From NCBI GenBank assembly GCA_030549175.1, contig JAUKUA010000009.1, forward strand, positions 310,001 through 374,000: a DNA stretch of 64,000 nucleotides, given 5' to 3'. Positions 47,227 through 58,293 of the stretch are shown one piece after another. This DNA is from Lasiosphaeris hirsuta (lineage: Eukaryota; Ascomycota; Sordariomycetes; Sordariales; Lasiosphaeriaceae). Each line of letters opens with the position of its first letter. Positions within the stretch are counted from its first letter, which is position 1. A program made the position numbers and the translations under genes. The notes below the pieces were generated by a model. It worked only from the letters and a program-made list of their open reading frames with translations, was not told the DNA's origin and did not search any database.

Positions 47227-48937
47227 TCACATGTGAGATGCAAGCAATTTCATTCTTGCCAACATTGCACCACCAAGCCCGTAGCAAACGGCACTTGCAA
47301 TGTATGGTAACCCAAACGCAGCGCCTTTCAGTCGTATTGCAACAATCCACAAGGTTGGCATCAGCACTGCGCCTAGCAATGTGCCAACTGCTTTGGTGAG
47401 CATGACGATAGAGAAGACGTGTGTTTCGGACCGCCGGTCTTTGCTTGTCGATAGGCTACTTTCCCCAAGTGCCAGCGATGGGGATTTGAGTAAGGAGTAA
47501 GTAAACATGGGTAAGGCAATGCCGAGGCCGTAGAGGAGCAAGGACGGGACCAGAAACCAGATTGTCGGCGAGAGAGCAATTGCAACGGCACCTAGAACGG
47601 AAAAGGCGATGCAGATATTTGCGTGGCGGATGTGTGCCCTGTCAACAGCGTCCTGTCGATCTCTTGTAGATGCGCCGGTCAAATTGAGAGGCTTTCGAAG
47701 CCGTAAAAGGACGGGAATGATGAGCGTCAAGACAATAAAGTTCAGAACCGCTTTGCACGACAGCAGATAGCCGACCGATGCAATCGTCCAGTGATAGCGC
47801 GTTGATATGTACTGGGGTAAGAGCTTGGTGTCTGAGCTAGCCAAGGAGGTGCAAAAGAAGCAGAGCAGCAAGATATTGAAGTTTCGAGATGGCGTCGTCA
47901 AGGTGCCAAGGATGGCACGGAAGCGGTTGACAACCATCGTACCAAGTTCCCTCTTTGAAGTCGCTATTCCTGGGGCGGGAGACCAGAGCAGAGGGGTTGC
48001 ATCGTGGTCATCAGCAAAAGCTGGAGTGTCATCGGGGGCAAGACCCGAAGGGAGCGCAGAGATTACCGGGAGGGCGACAAGTAAGAGAACAATGCCAATC
48101 CAGAGTGGGAGCCACAGTGAGATGGACATGGTGCCCGAGGCAAAGGCCGGCCCAATCTGGGACGCAGAAATAGATGACACGGCATTCATGAAGCCGAAAA
48201 AGGTGGCACTACACGGGTACAGTCAGTCGAAGGCCGTGGTGAAATTGATCTGCGAGTTGACAGAAATACCTACCGGAGTATGTGATCGTCTGTCAAGCCC
48301 GAGACAAGAGAGTAGACGAGTGAGTTGAATACGCAGTCCCCGCCCAGAAGAGAGAGAAATGGGCCCAGCATCAAGGCGTTGACCGGCAGGCCCTGGTCAA
48401 AGTAACCGACGGTCAAGGTCCAGGTGAGCAAAGCAGCGCGGGGGACAAGATTGAGCCATAGCACACATCTTCGGCCATAGAGCTCGGCGAGCGAAACAAG
48501 GGGGATCGTCATGAGAAAGTCTAGGGTGAGGCCAGGCCGAGTTAGCTATCGGCTGTCCACATTGACATGGCAATGATATGATCAATATCAGGGCGGGTTG
48601 AGTGCTCACCCCCAGCAACCCACGATGTTTCCATGACACGTTGGATGCGACTGAGCGCTTGCTGGACAGGGTCGATCTTGCAAAGTGCTTCGGGAATCCT
48701 CGCATGGGGAGGAATGACGGATGGATCGTTGGCGGCGTAGAAATCGTAGCATAGTCTACTCTCTGCGACGCGGATGAGAGGTAATTGGTACAGGCTCCAC
48801 GAGAGGTTGATCAGCGCAACCAAGGCCAAAGTCGTCCTGATGCCCTGTTGAGGTGTCGGCTCCAACTGATGGTGCCGATGGCGACCGTCCCCCCGCCCAA
48901 GGCTCGTGCCTCCTCGAGGCCCCTCATCGTCTGCCAT
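47227..48937 (-). CDS. MFS transporter (12-span, solute-carrier-46-like)
   Basis: Three exons (48937-48610, 48520-48274, 48208-47227) encode 518 residues. Features are a His-rich N-terminus, TM1 with LALVALINLSWSLYQLPLIRV, then FLMTIPLVSLAELYGRRCVLW (motif A type) and SGLTDDHILRATFFGFMNAVS. The long C-terminal half has LLPQYISTRYHWTIASVGYLLS. This layout fits the fungal MFS group distantly related to folate/SLC46 carriers. No lesion found. Transported substrate unknown. Confidence 0.88.
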
Positions 48938-49649
48938 GTCGGGCCCTTTGGTCGATGCTACAATGCCCCATTAGATGTTGATTGTGCAATGGTAGCGATG
49001 TAATGTACTTGCTGTTGCGCCTTTTCAGATCTCCTGGAATGACAAACACTAGGGAGGCGTGCACGTGGCAAGCAGTCGGGTTTGCTCTGCCGAAAATAAC
49101 GACCAAGTGCACATGGCGCTACGGAGTACCCCACATAAAACACGGAAAACTCGCCAATGAGAGCCGGCTGCAGACCACCGACTCTGATTGGGTGAGCAAC
49201 CTGTCCCACCGATGATGCCTTCATATCCAAATGACCAAATCCATACTTTGCCAGGAGTCCTCAATAATTTCAGTCAGGGCCAGCTAAGTTCTTCCCATTT
49301 CACATCCCGGCTACCCTCTGCCATTCCCGGAGCAATGAGCAGAAGCAAGTGACACGCCGCCTGCAAAGCTTTGGGGTTCCACGTTGTAGTGAGGGTGACC
49401 AGATTATTATCGATCGACCGGTCTCATCCGAAATCCCTTGTTGCTTGTCTCGTCCCAAAGAAGCGATGAGAGTGTAGCCGAATGTGGAGTAACTTGGCGT
49501 TGCGCCAGCGGTGTGCGAAACAGGGGCTCGTGAGTCCTCGTCCCTCTTAGACTGTTACAGTGGTTGTGCATGGAGTGTCTCGGGTGGACCAAGGAGGAAG
49601 TCGACAGGTTGCTAGTGGAGGTGAGGAAGAATCTGAAAGACAGGAGCAT
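48938..49649. other. gene-free stretch
   Basis: MFS promoter and the 3' flank of the terpene-synthase-like relic. No supported gene. Confidence 0.4.
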
Positions 49650-51484
49650 TCACCAATATATCACAGTGTAAGTCAGGGCACGCCTGTTGCGTCCATCTTC
49701 CCCGAAAACAATCAGTTGAGACAAACAATAATGCCCTTTTCTGTGCCGAGAATGGCGTTGGTCAGATCGTGATCGCGGTTGTCCATCGACCAGCGTAGCG
49801 CTTCGAGAATCCACACGGCAGCATCCACGACTTGCTGGCAGCTCGTAAAACCTCTGACGAAATTGTTGGTTTCTCCACACAAGACGTCTCTTTCGTAATC
49901 GAGAATGTCGTTCAGGACAATCATAACCCATGCTGATACAAGGCCTCGCGGCGTCTCCAGCCCTTCTCCCACAGTGTGATAAGCGATCACTTCTCCCGCA
50001 CGGTCTTGAAAGCATCGGTAGCGTTGCTTCTTGGTGCTGATGTCGTCGGCAATGTCCTCTTCCGGCTGCAAGTTTCGCATTCGTTCACTTTCGCGCTTGG
50101 TCATCTCCATGGTGCCGCTTCGAAAGACCTCTGCAACCCGCAGGGGTACGTCGGGAGGCGTGTTCACCCACAGCCATTCGGTAGCGTGTAACCAATCCGC
50201 TTGCCGGTTGCGATATGCCTCTCTCGTCGATCCGAAGTCGACAATTGCCATCCAGAGACACAGAATAACTTCCAAGTAGTAGGCCGGCCGCCATCTGCCA
50301 TCTCGGGAAACCAAGTAAGACCATCCGTTCCATATCGTCCACACCTCAACATCGCCTCGCTGCCACATACCGCCGGGCTCGAGATCACAGCGGTCCGCGC
50401 AGTTGGCGATTCTCCGGCTTCCGGCATCACGCTTGAGCACACTGCCATTCTCGCTCACTCCTGACCACCCTCCTGAACCCTGCCCGAGCAGCTTCTCTCG
50501 GTCTCGGTCTGCTGATCCTTTCTTGGAACCCTGCGCGATGGCCTTGCTCAGCATCTCGTGAACCCACTCCATAACAGCTTGGTCCCAAATCCCAGCCAAA
50601 TGTTGGTGGTGCCCGTCATGCGCCGCCTTTTGCGGCTCTCCCGTGCTGGTTTGCTGCCACAGTACATACTCCGCCCACAGTCGTCTCAGCCATTCCCACA
50701 TCCCAGCCAAGGTATACCCGTCATGCGCCTCCTTTTGCTGCTTTCCAGTCCTTGCTTGCTACCGAAGTACATGTTCCGCCCAAAGTCGTCTCAGCCCTTG
50801 CAGGCTCTTCTTCCCTCCGGGGCCAGCAGCACTATCATCCTAGGGCTGGGAATTGGTGATCGTCTCGCCATCAAAGGTAACCCATCCGCCGTAAGTGCAA
50901 TAGTGGCCGACAGACGCGCCGTGGCGATCCTTTCGACTCCAGAATCCCGCGCAGGGCTTGCCATCCAGGTAGCCAGGACAGGTGATGTAGTAGAATGCAG
51001 ATCCGGTCTTGGTTGTGATGGTGCCGGTCTAGGATGGTGGCATGCTAGTGTCTTCCATTGTCGTTGGTCCCCAGCTCTTTGGGCGTTCTTGGAGCCAATC
51101 TTCGCAGAGGTCGGACTTGATTTTTTGAACCATTTTTGCGATTCTGTCTGAGTCGTTGCCGAGAGGCAAGGGGTTGGGGAGGAAGAAAAGCTAGACGGCT
51201 CGGCTGAAGACAGCACCATTGTCGGCATAATTACTCTCTGGAATCGAAAGTGTTTCGCCCAAGTGCCAAATGTTGATGGTTCTTGAGAACAAGAGGGCAG
51301 TGGTTGGGGGTGCAACGGGAGGCCGGAGGAGGGCCCTGACCATAAATGACTGGTACCAGGAAAGGATAGGAGTGACATGGCGCCTGTCTCCTTTTGAACT
51401 AGTTTTGTTACTGCGGAAGAACTTGAGAGTGACGCTTATACGCTGCCCGCTATTCCTTACCAAGTATACCGTACCGAATAGCAC
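49650..51484 (-). pseudogene. terpene-synthase-like gene relic with four in-frame TAG codons
   Basis: One minus-strand frame runs about 610 codons from about 51484 to 49650, interrupted only by four TAG stops. The stop contexts are: after SRAV, after SMPPS, after TNSQP and after EHVLR. Gln fits in all, and the last aligns with CAG in a tandem copy. The last 330 codons are fully open and contain GRWRPAYYLEVI, STREAYRNR, a region rich in charged helices and VLNDILDYERDVLCGETNN. The last resembles the NSE/DTE magnesium motif (NDxxSxxxE) of class I terpene synthases, with Asp at the Ser/Thr place and Asp at the last position. I see no DDxxD motif upstream. The family call is tentative; the decayed state is well supported. 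Confidence 0.5.
50591..50797. repeat. diverged tandem duplication, unit about 111 bp
   Basis: Copies at 50591-50690 and 50702-50797 share long runs (CAGCCAA, CGTCATGCGCC, CGTCTCAGCC) with scattered differences. On the minus strand they encode LRRLWAEYVLWQQ and LRRLWAEHVLR-stop-QAR, so the duplication lies inside the decayed coding frame and preserved its phase. Confidence 0.75.
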
Positions 51485-51499
51485 CGTAGCTCAGCTCAC

Positions 51500-52124
51500 A
51501 TCCGGTTGTCTGAACCTATGCCCCTTTGTCCTCTGCCGCATTGACCATGACGTTGCCAATCCTTTGAGAAAAGAGGTCCAAGATTTACTGGCCACGAAGC
51601 CAGATCCAGACTATCACGACTTGGAAAACCTCCTTTACATGGGGAAGTTTACAAAGGAGTTGTTCCGTTTTCTCTCGGCTGGTAAGCAACCATCCCGAAT
51701 GTACTATAATAACTAGCATCGTACCTAGCACCCTCTAGCCGTCATCATCCCCCGCACAGCAATTAAGGACGTCACCGTTCTCGGCGTTTTCATCCCCAAG
51801 GGCACGAACGTGATGGTGATGCCGGCCATGTCTCATCACAACCCGACCATCTGGGGCGACGACTGTGATGAGTTCAACCCGGACAGGTGGGGTCACATAT
51901 CCGAGAAGATCGAGGACCTGTACGCCTTCGCTGCCTTTTCACAGGGCCCGAGGATATGCATTGGCCGAGCTATGGCTTTGCTTCAGTTCAAGGCGATTCT
52001 GGTTGAGCTTGTGAGCAGATTCGAGTTTTGGAATGTGGGAGGTAGGAATGTCGAGGTGTTGAACCCGAATCTCCTGTTGCGGCCGAGGAGTGGTCTTAAG
52101 GTTCGAGTGAGGAGGTGCAACTAA
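51500..52124 (+). pseudogene. cytochrome P450, C-terminal third only
   Basis: Readable from PLRKEVQDLLATKPDPDY on. It keeps the K-helix ExxR (KELFRF), a phase-respecting intron (about 51677-51740), IIPRTAIKDVTVLG, the PNPTIW/NPDRW region and the haem loop FSQGPRICIGRA. The stop is at 52124. The first 300 or so residues, including the membrane anchor and I-helix, are gone: upstream the frame passes into unrelated sequence shared with the 5' end of the terpene-synthase-like relic on the other strand. It is a truncation caused by deletion or rearrangement. Confidence 0.8.
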
Positions 52125-52585
52125 GCAGGCGAGAATGTGGTTACTTGTGGCGAGGCAGGAGGAAGCAAAAGAGATCTTGGTTGGGGAGTTGCTGCGCGGG
52201 AAACTTGGGCTAGCAGGCCGGTTGTTAATGCTTGGATACTTGCAGTCTGAACACTAGTTCTCATTGCTCTCATAATCGCAAACTCAACACAAATCAGGCG
52301 AACCCACGCACCACCTCGGAACTTAGCTGCCGAAAATGGATTCCGCAGTCTCGCTCATCCCTCCCCGCATCACCCCCCGACTGTCCGCCCATGCATGCGT
52401 CCACATGGGCGGGGTGTTTCCAGAAGGCCATGTACTGTACTGCCATTCGTCATTCCTTAAAGGGGTAGGTTCTGAATAGCTGTGATACAAAATCCCTGTT
52501 TGGGTTCTCAAAAGCCAGAGAAAGTCAACAAGATAGCCCCTGTCAATCTTCCCTACAAGCCACCGTCCCAGCCAATGACTCACTA
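52125..52585. other. intergenic stretch
   Basis: 3' flanks of the P450 remnant and of the secreted-protein gene. No gene seen. Confidence 0.5.
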
Positions 52586-53147
52586 TCAACAAGAGACACG
52601 GAAGCTCCAGAAGCCATTAGGTTGGTTGTTGCGGCATATGTTGAGCTCCCCTTCAGCGCTGAAACCGGAGCAGCCCTGGTTCTGAAAGAAGCGGATTCGG
52701 CATTGGGTCGGGGGGCTTCCTGGGTTGACGAATGTCAGGTCGCCTGACCTAATCAACCACGTCAACCCACCCCGCACTGCTTGCAGGCATGCACCAACAT
52801 TGACGTTTGGCACAATTAGATCAACAGGGGAGGCACAGCCAATGGATTGGAAGTTGAGAAAGGCAGAGAGACCCGGGAAAGGAGCCCGAGCGGTGATACT
52901 AGAATGTGGAGACGTGTCACAGTCAGCTTCTTCTAGTCGAGGGCGAGCCAAGCTCACTCGTGGGGATTTGGGGTCGTTACATGCTGGTATTTTGAGAAGA
53001 ATGCTCGTCAATGTCAATCAATACAACGTCAGATGGGAGCCCTTCCACGGTCGGGGCTATTTCCACATCAAAAATCTTCGGGCTGGGTGCGGCCCAGCCA
53101 ATGCTGGCTAGGAGGACAGAGTAATGGATGAAGGTGGAGAATCTCAT
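52586..53147 (-). CDS. small secreted protein
   Basis: Two exons (53147-52981 and 52898-52586, 82-nt intron) give 159 residues. A signal peptide (MRFSTFIHYSVLLASIGWAA) is followed by an acidic stretch (DVEIAPTVEGLPSDVVLIDID) and a C-terminal domain with GCASPVDLIVPNVNVGACLQAV, CRIRFFQNQGCSGFSAEGEL and a final VSC. The six cysteines probably form disulfides. This looks like a small extracellular, effector-like protein; I do not recognise a named family. Confidence 0.68.
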
Positions 53148-53271
53148 ATCGACGGTTGCTGCTACTGTCTGGCAGATTGTTGACTTGCTTGCTGGTTTGC
53201 GCCCTGTATGAATAACAGAAGAGCTGTGCCGTCTTTGGTGATGGGGAGGGACCAGAAGCAGGTCAAAGACG

Positions 53272-53282
53272 GGTTTATATAG
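53272..53282 (-). promoter_or_regulatory. TATA element of the small secreted protein gene
   Basis: On the minus strand this reads CTATATAAACC, about 125 bp upstream of the ATG at 53147. Confidence 0.45.
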
Positions 53283-55153
53283 GTTGGGTACTCAAGCTAC
53301 AAGCGGGAGTCACGATTCTAGATTACCTACCTGGGCAGTGGATAGGTCTAGTCTTACACAGCTAGGAGGTGTCATGGTTACCACATTTCCCAGACCGCAA
53401 CTCCCATCTGCAGCTTTGTTGATAGTTTGTATTGTGACCAGCAGTCCTCACCGACGACACATTCGGCGACGAGACATCCGTTTTCGGTAGTCTGACGATG
53501 GAGACTGGATACGATTTTCCAAGTAGGAACAAGCGTGCCTGCCTAGCCTTTAGCTAGCTTGGTTCAGTACCACACACATAAACATTACCAATCTGACATG
53601 CAATGTCAGATTCATAAGCCATTTCATCGTACGTGTGATATGGTTTCCCACCTATATCTTGTGCCGATGAAAGTGTCCAGAGTGAACTTGGGCCTTGGCT
53701 TGGCAAAGGCCTTGGTCTCGGCGTTGTAACGTCGACCTTTAGTCAGCATCCGCATTGGCATCCGTTTTGGCATCCGTATACCTAGTGGAGAGCAAATCTA
53801 CCTCGTTCCGTCACACGCCAGCTGATATGCAGTGCGTTCCAATGTCAACCGGGTGACCCGGAGGTGTGGCCGGTAAATCTCGAGTAATTCAAGTTACCTC
53901 TTCTTAGGGTATGTACCAGCGAGGAAATATACGTGGATTCGTAACCTTAAGCTTTCTCGCCCGTCTACACACGTATAGCTAGGATGGAAATGAAAAACAA
54001 CCAGCCATTGTTACTTCAGAATTCTTAATTCTGCTATAATTAACTTTGGGTAGTGGTCCTCGGCTCGTCCGTGGCGGCGCGGCGGGGTCATGATGAATAT
54101 ATCTGCGTGGGTAGGTAGATAGCCACGAAGAGCTAACGGTGATTTTCTACTGACGCTCTCTTTTTACGCGCTGGATTCAGGAATATTTTTGCCCGCTAAC
54201 CGTCTGTCTATAGCATGGAGCTTCAGCATTCTCGGATATTGCGAGCTGATGTAGCGAGTCTTGTTCACCACTTCAAATGCATTGGAATCAGCTACCGGTG
54301 AAATACCCCTCAGTGCCTGGAAGTAGTGAATATCAAGGCTATATTTTTATGAGATCTCATTTTTATTGGTGTCCTCAAACGTTGTTCGCTTGAGTCTTTT
54401 GGTTCATGTCGATGCAAACTGCGCCAACCCTTCGTACCTATTTCGGCGTGGACGGCGGTACTCTACACCCTTGCCCGAATAATGGCTTTTTAAGACAATG
54501 GATATTTGTGTGGCAATTGATTCAAGAACTGATGGGTACAAAATGCATTATCGTGTTCTTCACCGCCGTGTACCTGCTCTGGTATCAAGGCATTAGTTAT
54601 GGAGCAGCATGAACACCATCGCTCAACGTTTCCAGTTATCGGCACATATTTCGGGGCAGTTTTCCCCAAAGCGAGGCTTGCCAAGCTGCGGCGAAGGCAC
54701 ACCATGTCTTAGATCCGGGCCGTAGCGAAATAATGGTCTCCTGCATATCGATGAGACCAGTGAGATCGGAATTAGCAAGCCTCGATACCCACATGAAAAT
54801 TGGGCTGGGGATAACCGATATGAGCTAACCCCCTTGATCGCTGACGGCGAACACTGGGTCTCGTGTTAACAGACCTGGCGAGACCTCGGGCCAAAAGATC
54901 CCGGCTTCTGTTAAGAGCACGATACGATGTCACTACGTTCTCGTCGCCCGTGTTGCGCCACAGCGGGGAATGCGAAATCGCTTTGACTGTTGCAATATTT
55001 CCGAAAGGAACACGGTCGCAATCGCCCCAACTGCAAACCATCTCCTTGACATGTCCATGTGTCTTCATTGTTGCATGTCATCCATCCCGCTCGTTGTCTA
55101 TTTTTGCTCGGCGCCCCCAATCCGAGCCGCAGCTAGACAGCTCGATACCGAGA
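53283..55153. other. long gene-free stretch
   Basis: AT-rich patches (53930-54060, 54320-54370), short frames and no domain. The part next to 55154 is the promoter and leader of the second UMTA methyltransferase. Confidence 0.45.
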
Positions 55154-56338
55154 ATGGCTGAGCTAGGCTCCAAGTCCCCATCAAAATCCCCCACGTCGCC
55201 AAGCAGCCCGGCTACCGGCCAGCCAGCTGCTGCTGATCTCGGCGCCGCCGGGGTTGAAGTGGACCTCGCCATTGACGATGGCTACGACACGGATGCGTCC
55301 GGGTCTGTCGCCTCGACGTCATTGGCATCGGGCATTCGAGACTATGTTTTCGAGAATAACAGGCGGTACCACAAGTTTAGGGAGGGGAGATATCTCATCC
55401 CCAACGACGAGCCAGAGCAAGAACGGGAGGATATGAAGCACGCCATGGTTGTTCACATCTGCGAGGGCAGGTTGCACTTTGCCCCGCTGGTCAATCCGCA
55501 AGAGATTCTGGACATTGGCACCGGAACGGGAATCTGGGCAATTGACAGTTAGCTTGTTCCTGTCGTCGCCATCATTCGCCCGCCTGTTCCTGCTGACGTT
55601 GCCAATGCGTAGTGGCGGATGAATATCCCTCAGCTGAGGTTATCGGCATCGACCTGAGCCCAATTCAGCCGACATGGATACCTCCGAATGTGCGTTTCCT
55701 CGTTGACGACGCGGAGTCAGAGTGGTGCCACGGTCGAAATCGGCTTGATTTTGTCCATGCCCGGCATGTGTGCATGGCCATCAGGAACTGGCCGCGGCTT
55801 CTCGAACGGGCATACGAGTGCGAACTCTTGGGCTCCGTTATGCTTGCCAACAACGTTGATTGCTGATTCGAGATGCAGATCATTGAAACCCGGCGGATGG
55901 ATAGAGTTGCAAGAGCTTCGACTGGCCACCGAGTGCGATGACGGCAGCATGCCGGAGACCTTTGGGCTCAGCAAGTTTCTCAACAACTTGAAGGAAGGCT
56001 TCGCTCGATGCGGGATTGACCTGCTGAGTCTGGAGAAAAACAAACAGCGGTTGACGGATGCGGGCTTCGTTGGCGTTAAGGAAAAACTCTGGAAGATTCC
56101 CATTGGGCCATGGGCAAAAGACCCAGAGCTAAAAACAGCAGGCCTGTACAACCGAGCCGTGATTTATGACGCCTTGCAGGGCGTGTCGCTGATTCCATAT
56201 ACACGCGGCCTAGGTTGGACACCGACCGAGGTAGAGGTTTTCCTAGTCGACGTGCGAAAGTCACTATTTGATGTAACGGTACATTCTTACTACACCTTTC
56301 ATACCGTGTATGGCCAAAAGCCGCTGGCGCCAACATGA
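55154..56338 (+). CDS. UMTA/LaeA-like SAM-dependent methyltransferase, three exons
   Basis: Exons 55154-55547, 55613-55817 and 55879-56338 give 352 residues. A Ser/Pro-rich N-terminal 80 residues precede YVFENNRRYHKFREGRYLIPNDE. The SAM motif is EILDIGTGTGIWAID, then EVIGIDLSPIQPTWIPPN, the DFVHARHV segment, SLKPGGWIELQE and a closing VYGQKPLAPT. It belongs to the same family as the gene at 9330-10990, from which it differs mainly in intron number. Probably a cytosolic or nuclear methyltransferase; substrate unknown. Intact. Confidence 0.92.
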
Positions 56339-57169
56339 AATTTATTGGTTATGTATGTATTTGGCTGGAAAAGCGCTGTGTGCATTGGAGGTGTTCAGGA
56401 GATCGGGACGGGCGAAAAGGAAGGGAAGGATATCCTGTAGGGTTGCATTACGTGTTTGTCATTGATCATAATGTGATGGAAAAGACGAGTCCTGTATTGC
56501 AACTGATTGGTATACATCCAGGTGCACATCAACGTCGCGTGTGATGCGTAATGTATCCTTCTTCCGTCCCAATTTATGCCGTACTCATTTCCGTTGCGCC
56601 GAAAGCCGCATTATATGCCGCCAATGCCAACCGTACCCACGAAGAATAACGCCTCGTCGTCTAGTCCGACGGTTATTCAAAGCTGTGCAAACAATTATTT
56701 ATATGTTGACACTCTGTATTATTGAGAACCAAGGAATTGAGCCAGGGCGCGCTGAAAAACTATGGAGTGGAGAGGAAGTCAGGCCCGGCATCATGGGTAT
56801 CTATAGCACTCAAAACAGCGAGTCTTCTACGGATGCATCTAACGTAATGTCAGAACCACTTATTTATGGAGTTGGGACGTGGAACGCGCTGTCATCAATA
56901 CAACGCCCCTGTAGTTAGTTAAGGATGCCCCTGAAATTTGTGATGACGAATAATTGCTTGGCACCGTCACAATATGAAAAGAAAAACAAGACGTCAAATG
57001 GTTTGCCATGATGTCATTGGCAACGGCTCATCGATACATATATATGTACGCAGTGAAAGAAAAAGCGTCGTGCACTCTTCATTTCCTCGAAGTTTAACCA
57101 TTTGTTTCGCTTTGACCTTACACCAAATTCCTCCGGTGTCCAGCCTCCGGTATTAGATACTCTTCTACA
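56339..57169. other. intergenic stretch
   Basis: No supported gene between the methyltransferase and the tetraspan gene. Confidence 0.45.
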
Positions 57170-57907
57170 ATGGCCCACAGCGCTAATAGCAGCGAAGAAA
57201 CGGGCCTACTTACTCGCTGGGTTCCAGAAAGATTTAAGCACTCTGCAGTCTACCGATGGCTTCTCCGTATCACGCGAGTCTTCCAGTTTCTCTCGTCCGT
57301 CATCTCTCTCGGTATCTTTTCTTCTCGACTGGCCAAGGTCTACCGGCTCATCAACTCTATCAAAACGCGTCGGGGTGTTAATCGATCCTATGGCGCGGTC
57401 GAAGGTATCCTGGCAGCGGCAGTTCTGTATACCATCATCGCTATGCTGACATCGATGCTTCTCAAAGGCGGTGGTCGGAAGTGGCTTCGCTGGTTGTGGG
57501 TGATCTTCGACCTCGCATTTGTTGGCGCCTTCATTGCCGTGGCAGTTATCACGTCTCCCAATGGCGGGATGGCAGGCCCAAAGCACTGTTACAGGGACAG
57601 AAATGCCACCAACGTCGACAACTACACCGGAAATGTTGCAAACACAGAGGACGACACTTGCAATCTCCCATGGGGTACTTTTGTACTCGCTATCATAAGC
57701 ACGTAAGTTGGCATTGAAGGAATGCCCAGCATAATGCAGCACACTAAAGCCTTCTCCAGCCTTCTCCACGCCATTACATCGGCTTTTCATGAAGTGCGAG
57801 ATCATTTCAAGCAGGACCACCACATTAGAGAAAAGACGGTTGCAAGCCGGGACGATGGAGTTGAGCGCCTCAACAACGGTAATGACAGGGCCGTTGGGAG
57901 GTATTAG
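57170..57907 (+). CDS. four-span membrane protein (MARVEL-like)
   Basis: Two exons (57170-57702 and 57760-57907) give 226 residues. Hydrophobic segments lie near 36-54, 79-100, 106-128 and 170-190. Between helices 3 and 4 is an extracellular-type loop with paired Cys (PKHCYRDR and DDTCNLPWG) and N-glycosylation sites. This is the usual plan of fungal MARVEL-domain proteins of the plasma membrane or secretory vesicles. The charged C-terminal tail (about 35 residues) is cytosolic. Function unknown. Confidence 0.75.
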
Positions 57908-58293
57908 TGGTCCTCAATGTAAGAGATGATTTTTGCTAGTAGATGATTGTGGAAGATATTGATATTTAGCTCAAAACAAGATTCAACGCCGTCACTGCCA
58001 GGTTGAAGTTTATCGGTCAGCGAAGGCAGGCTACGTACCGTAGCGAGCCCTATGTTGAGCAATTCATAGCTGATTCGAATACTGAACGATCACGTTATTA
58101 ATAGAAGAAGACAAGTCAAGAGATAGCCAAGGAACTGACCTCTGTGTTGCCTCGCATGAATAGACAAGATTAGGACCTGCGTTTGCTAGTAGATGATAAA
58201 CTGCGAGGTTTCGGGTTGTATTCCACTGTCTCTCCTTTAGACATAATTCAAGAGTCCGCTCTCTGTGGCACCCTACCCCTGTCCACCAACACT
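57908..58293. other. convergent intergenic stretch
   Basis: 3' flanks of the tetraspan gene and the single-pass surface protein gene. Confidence 0.5.
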
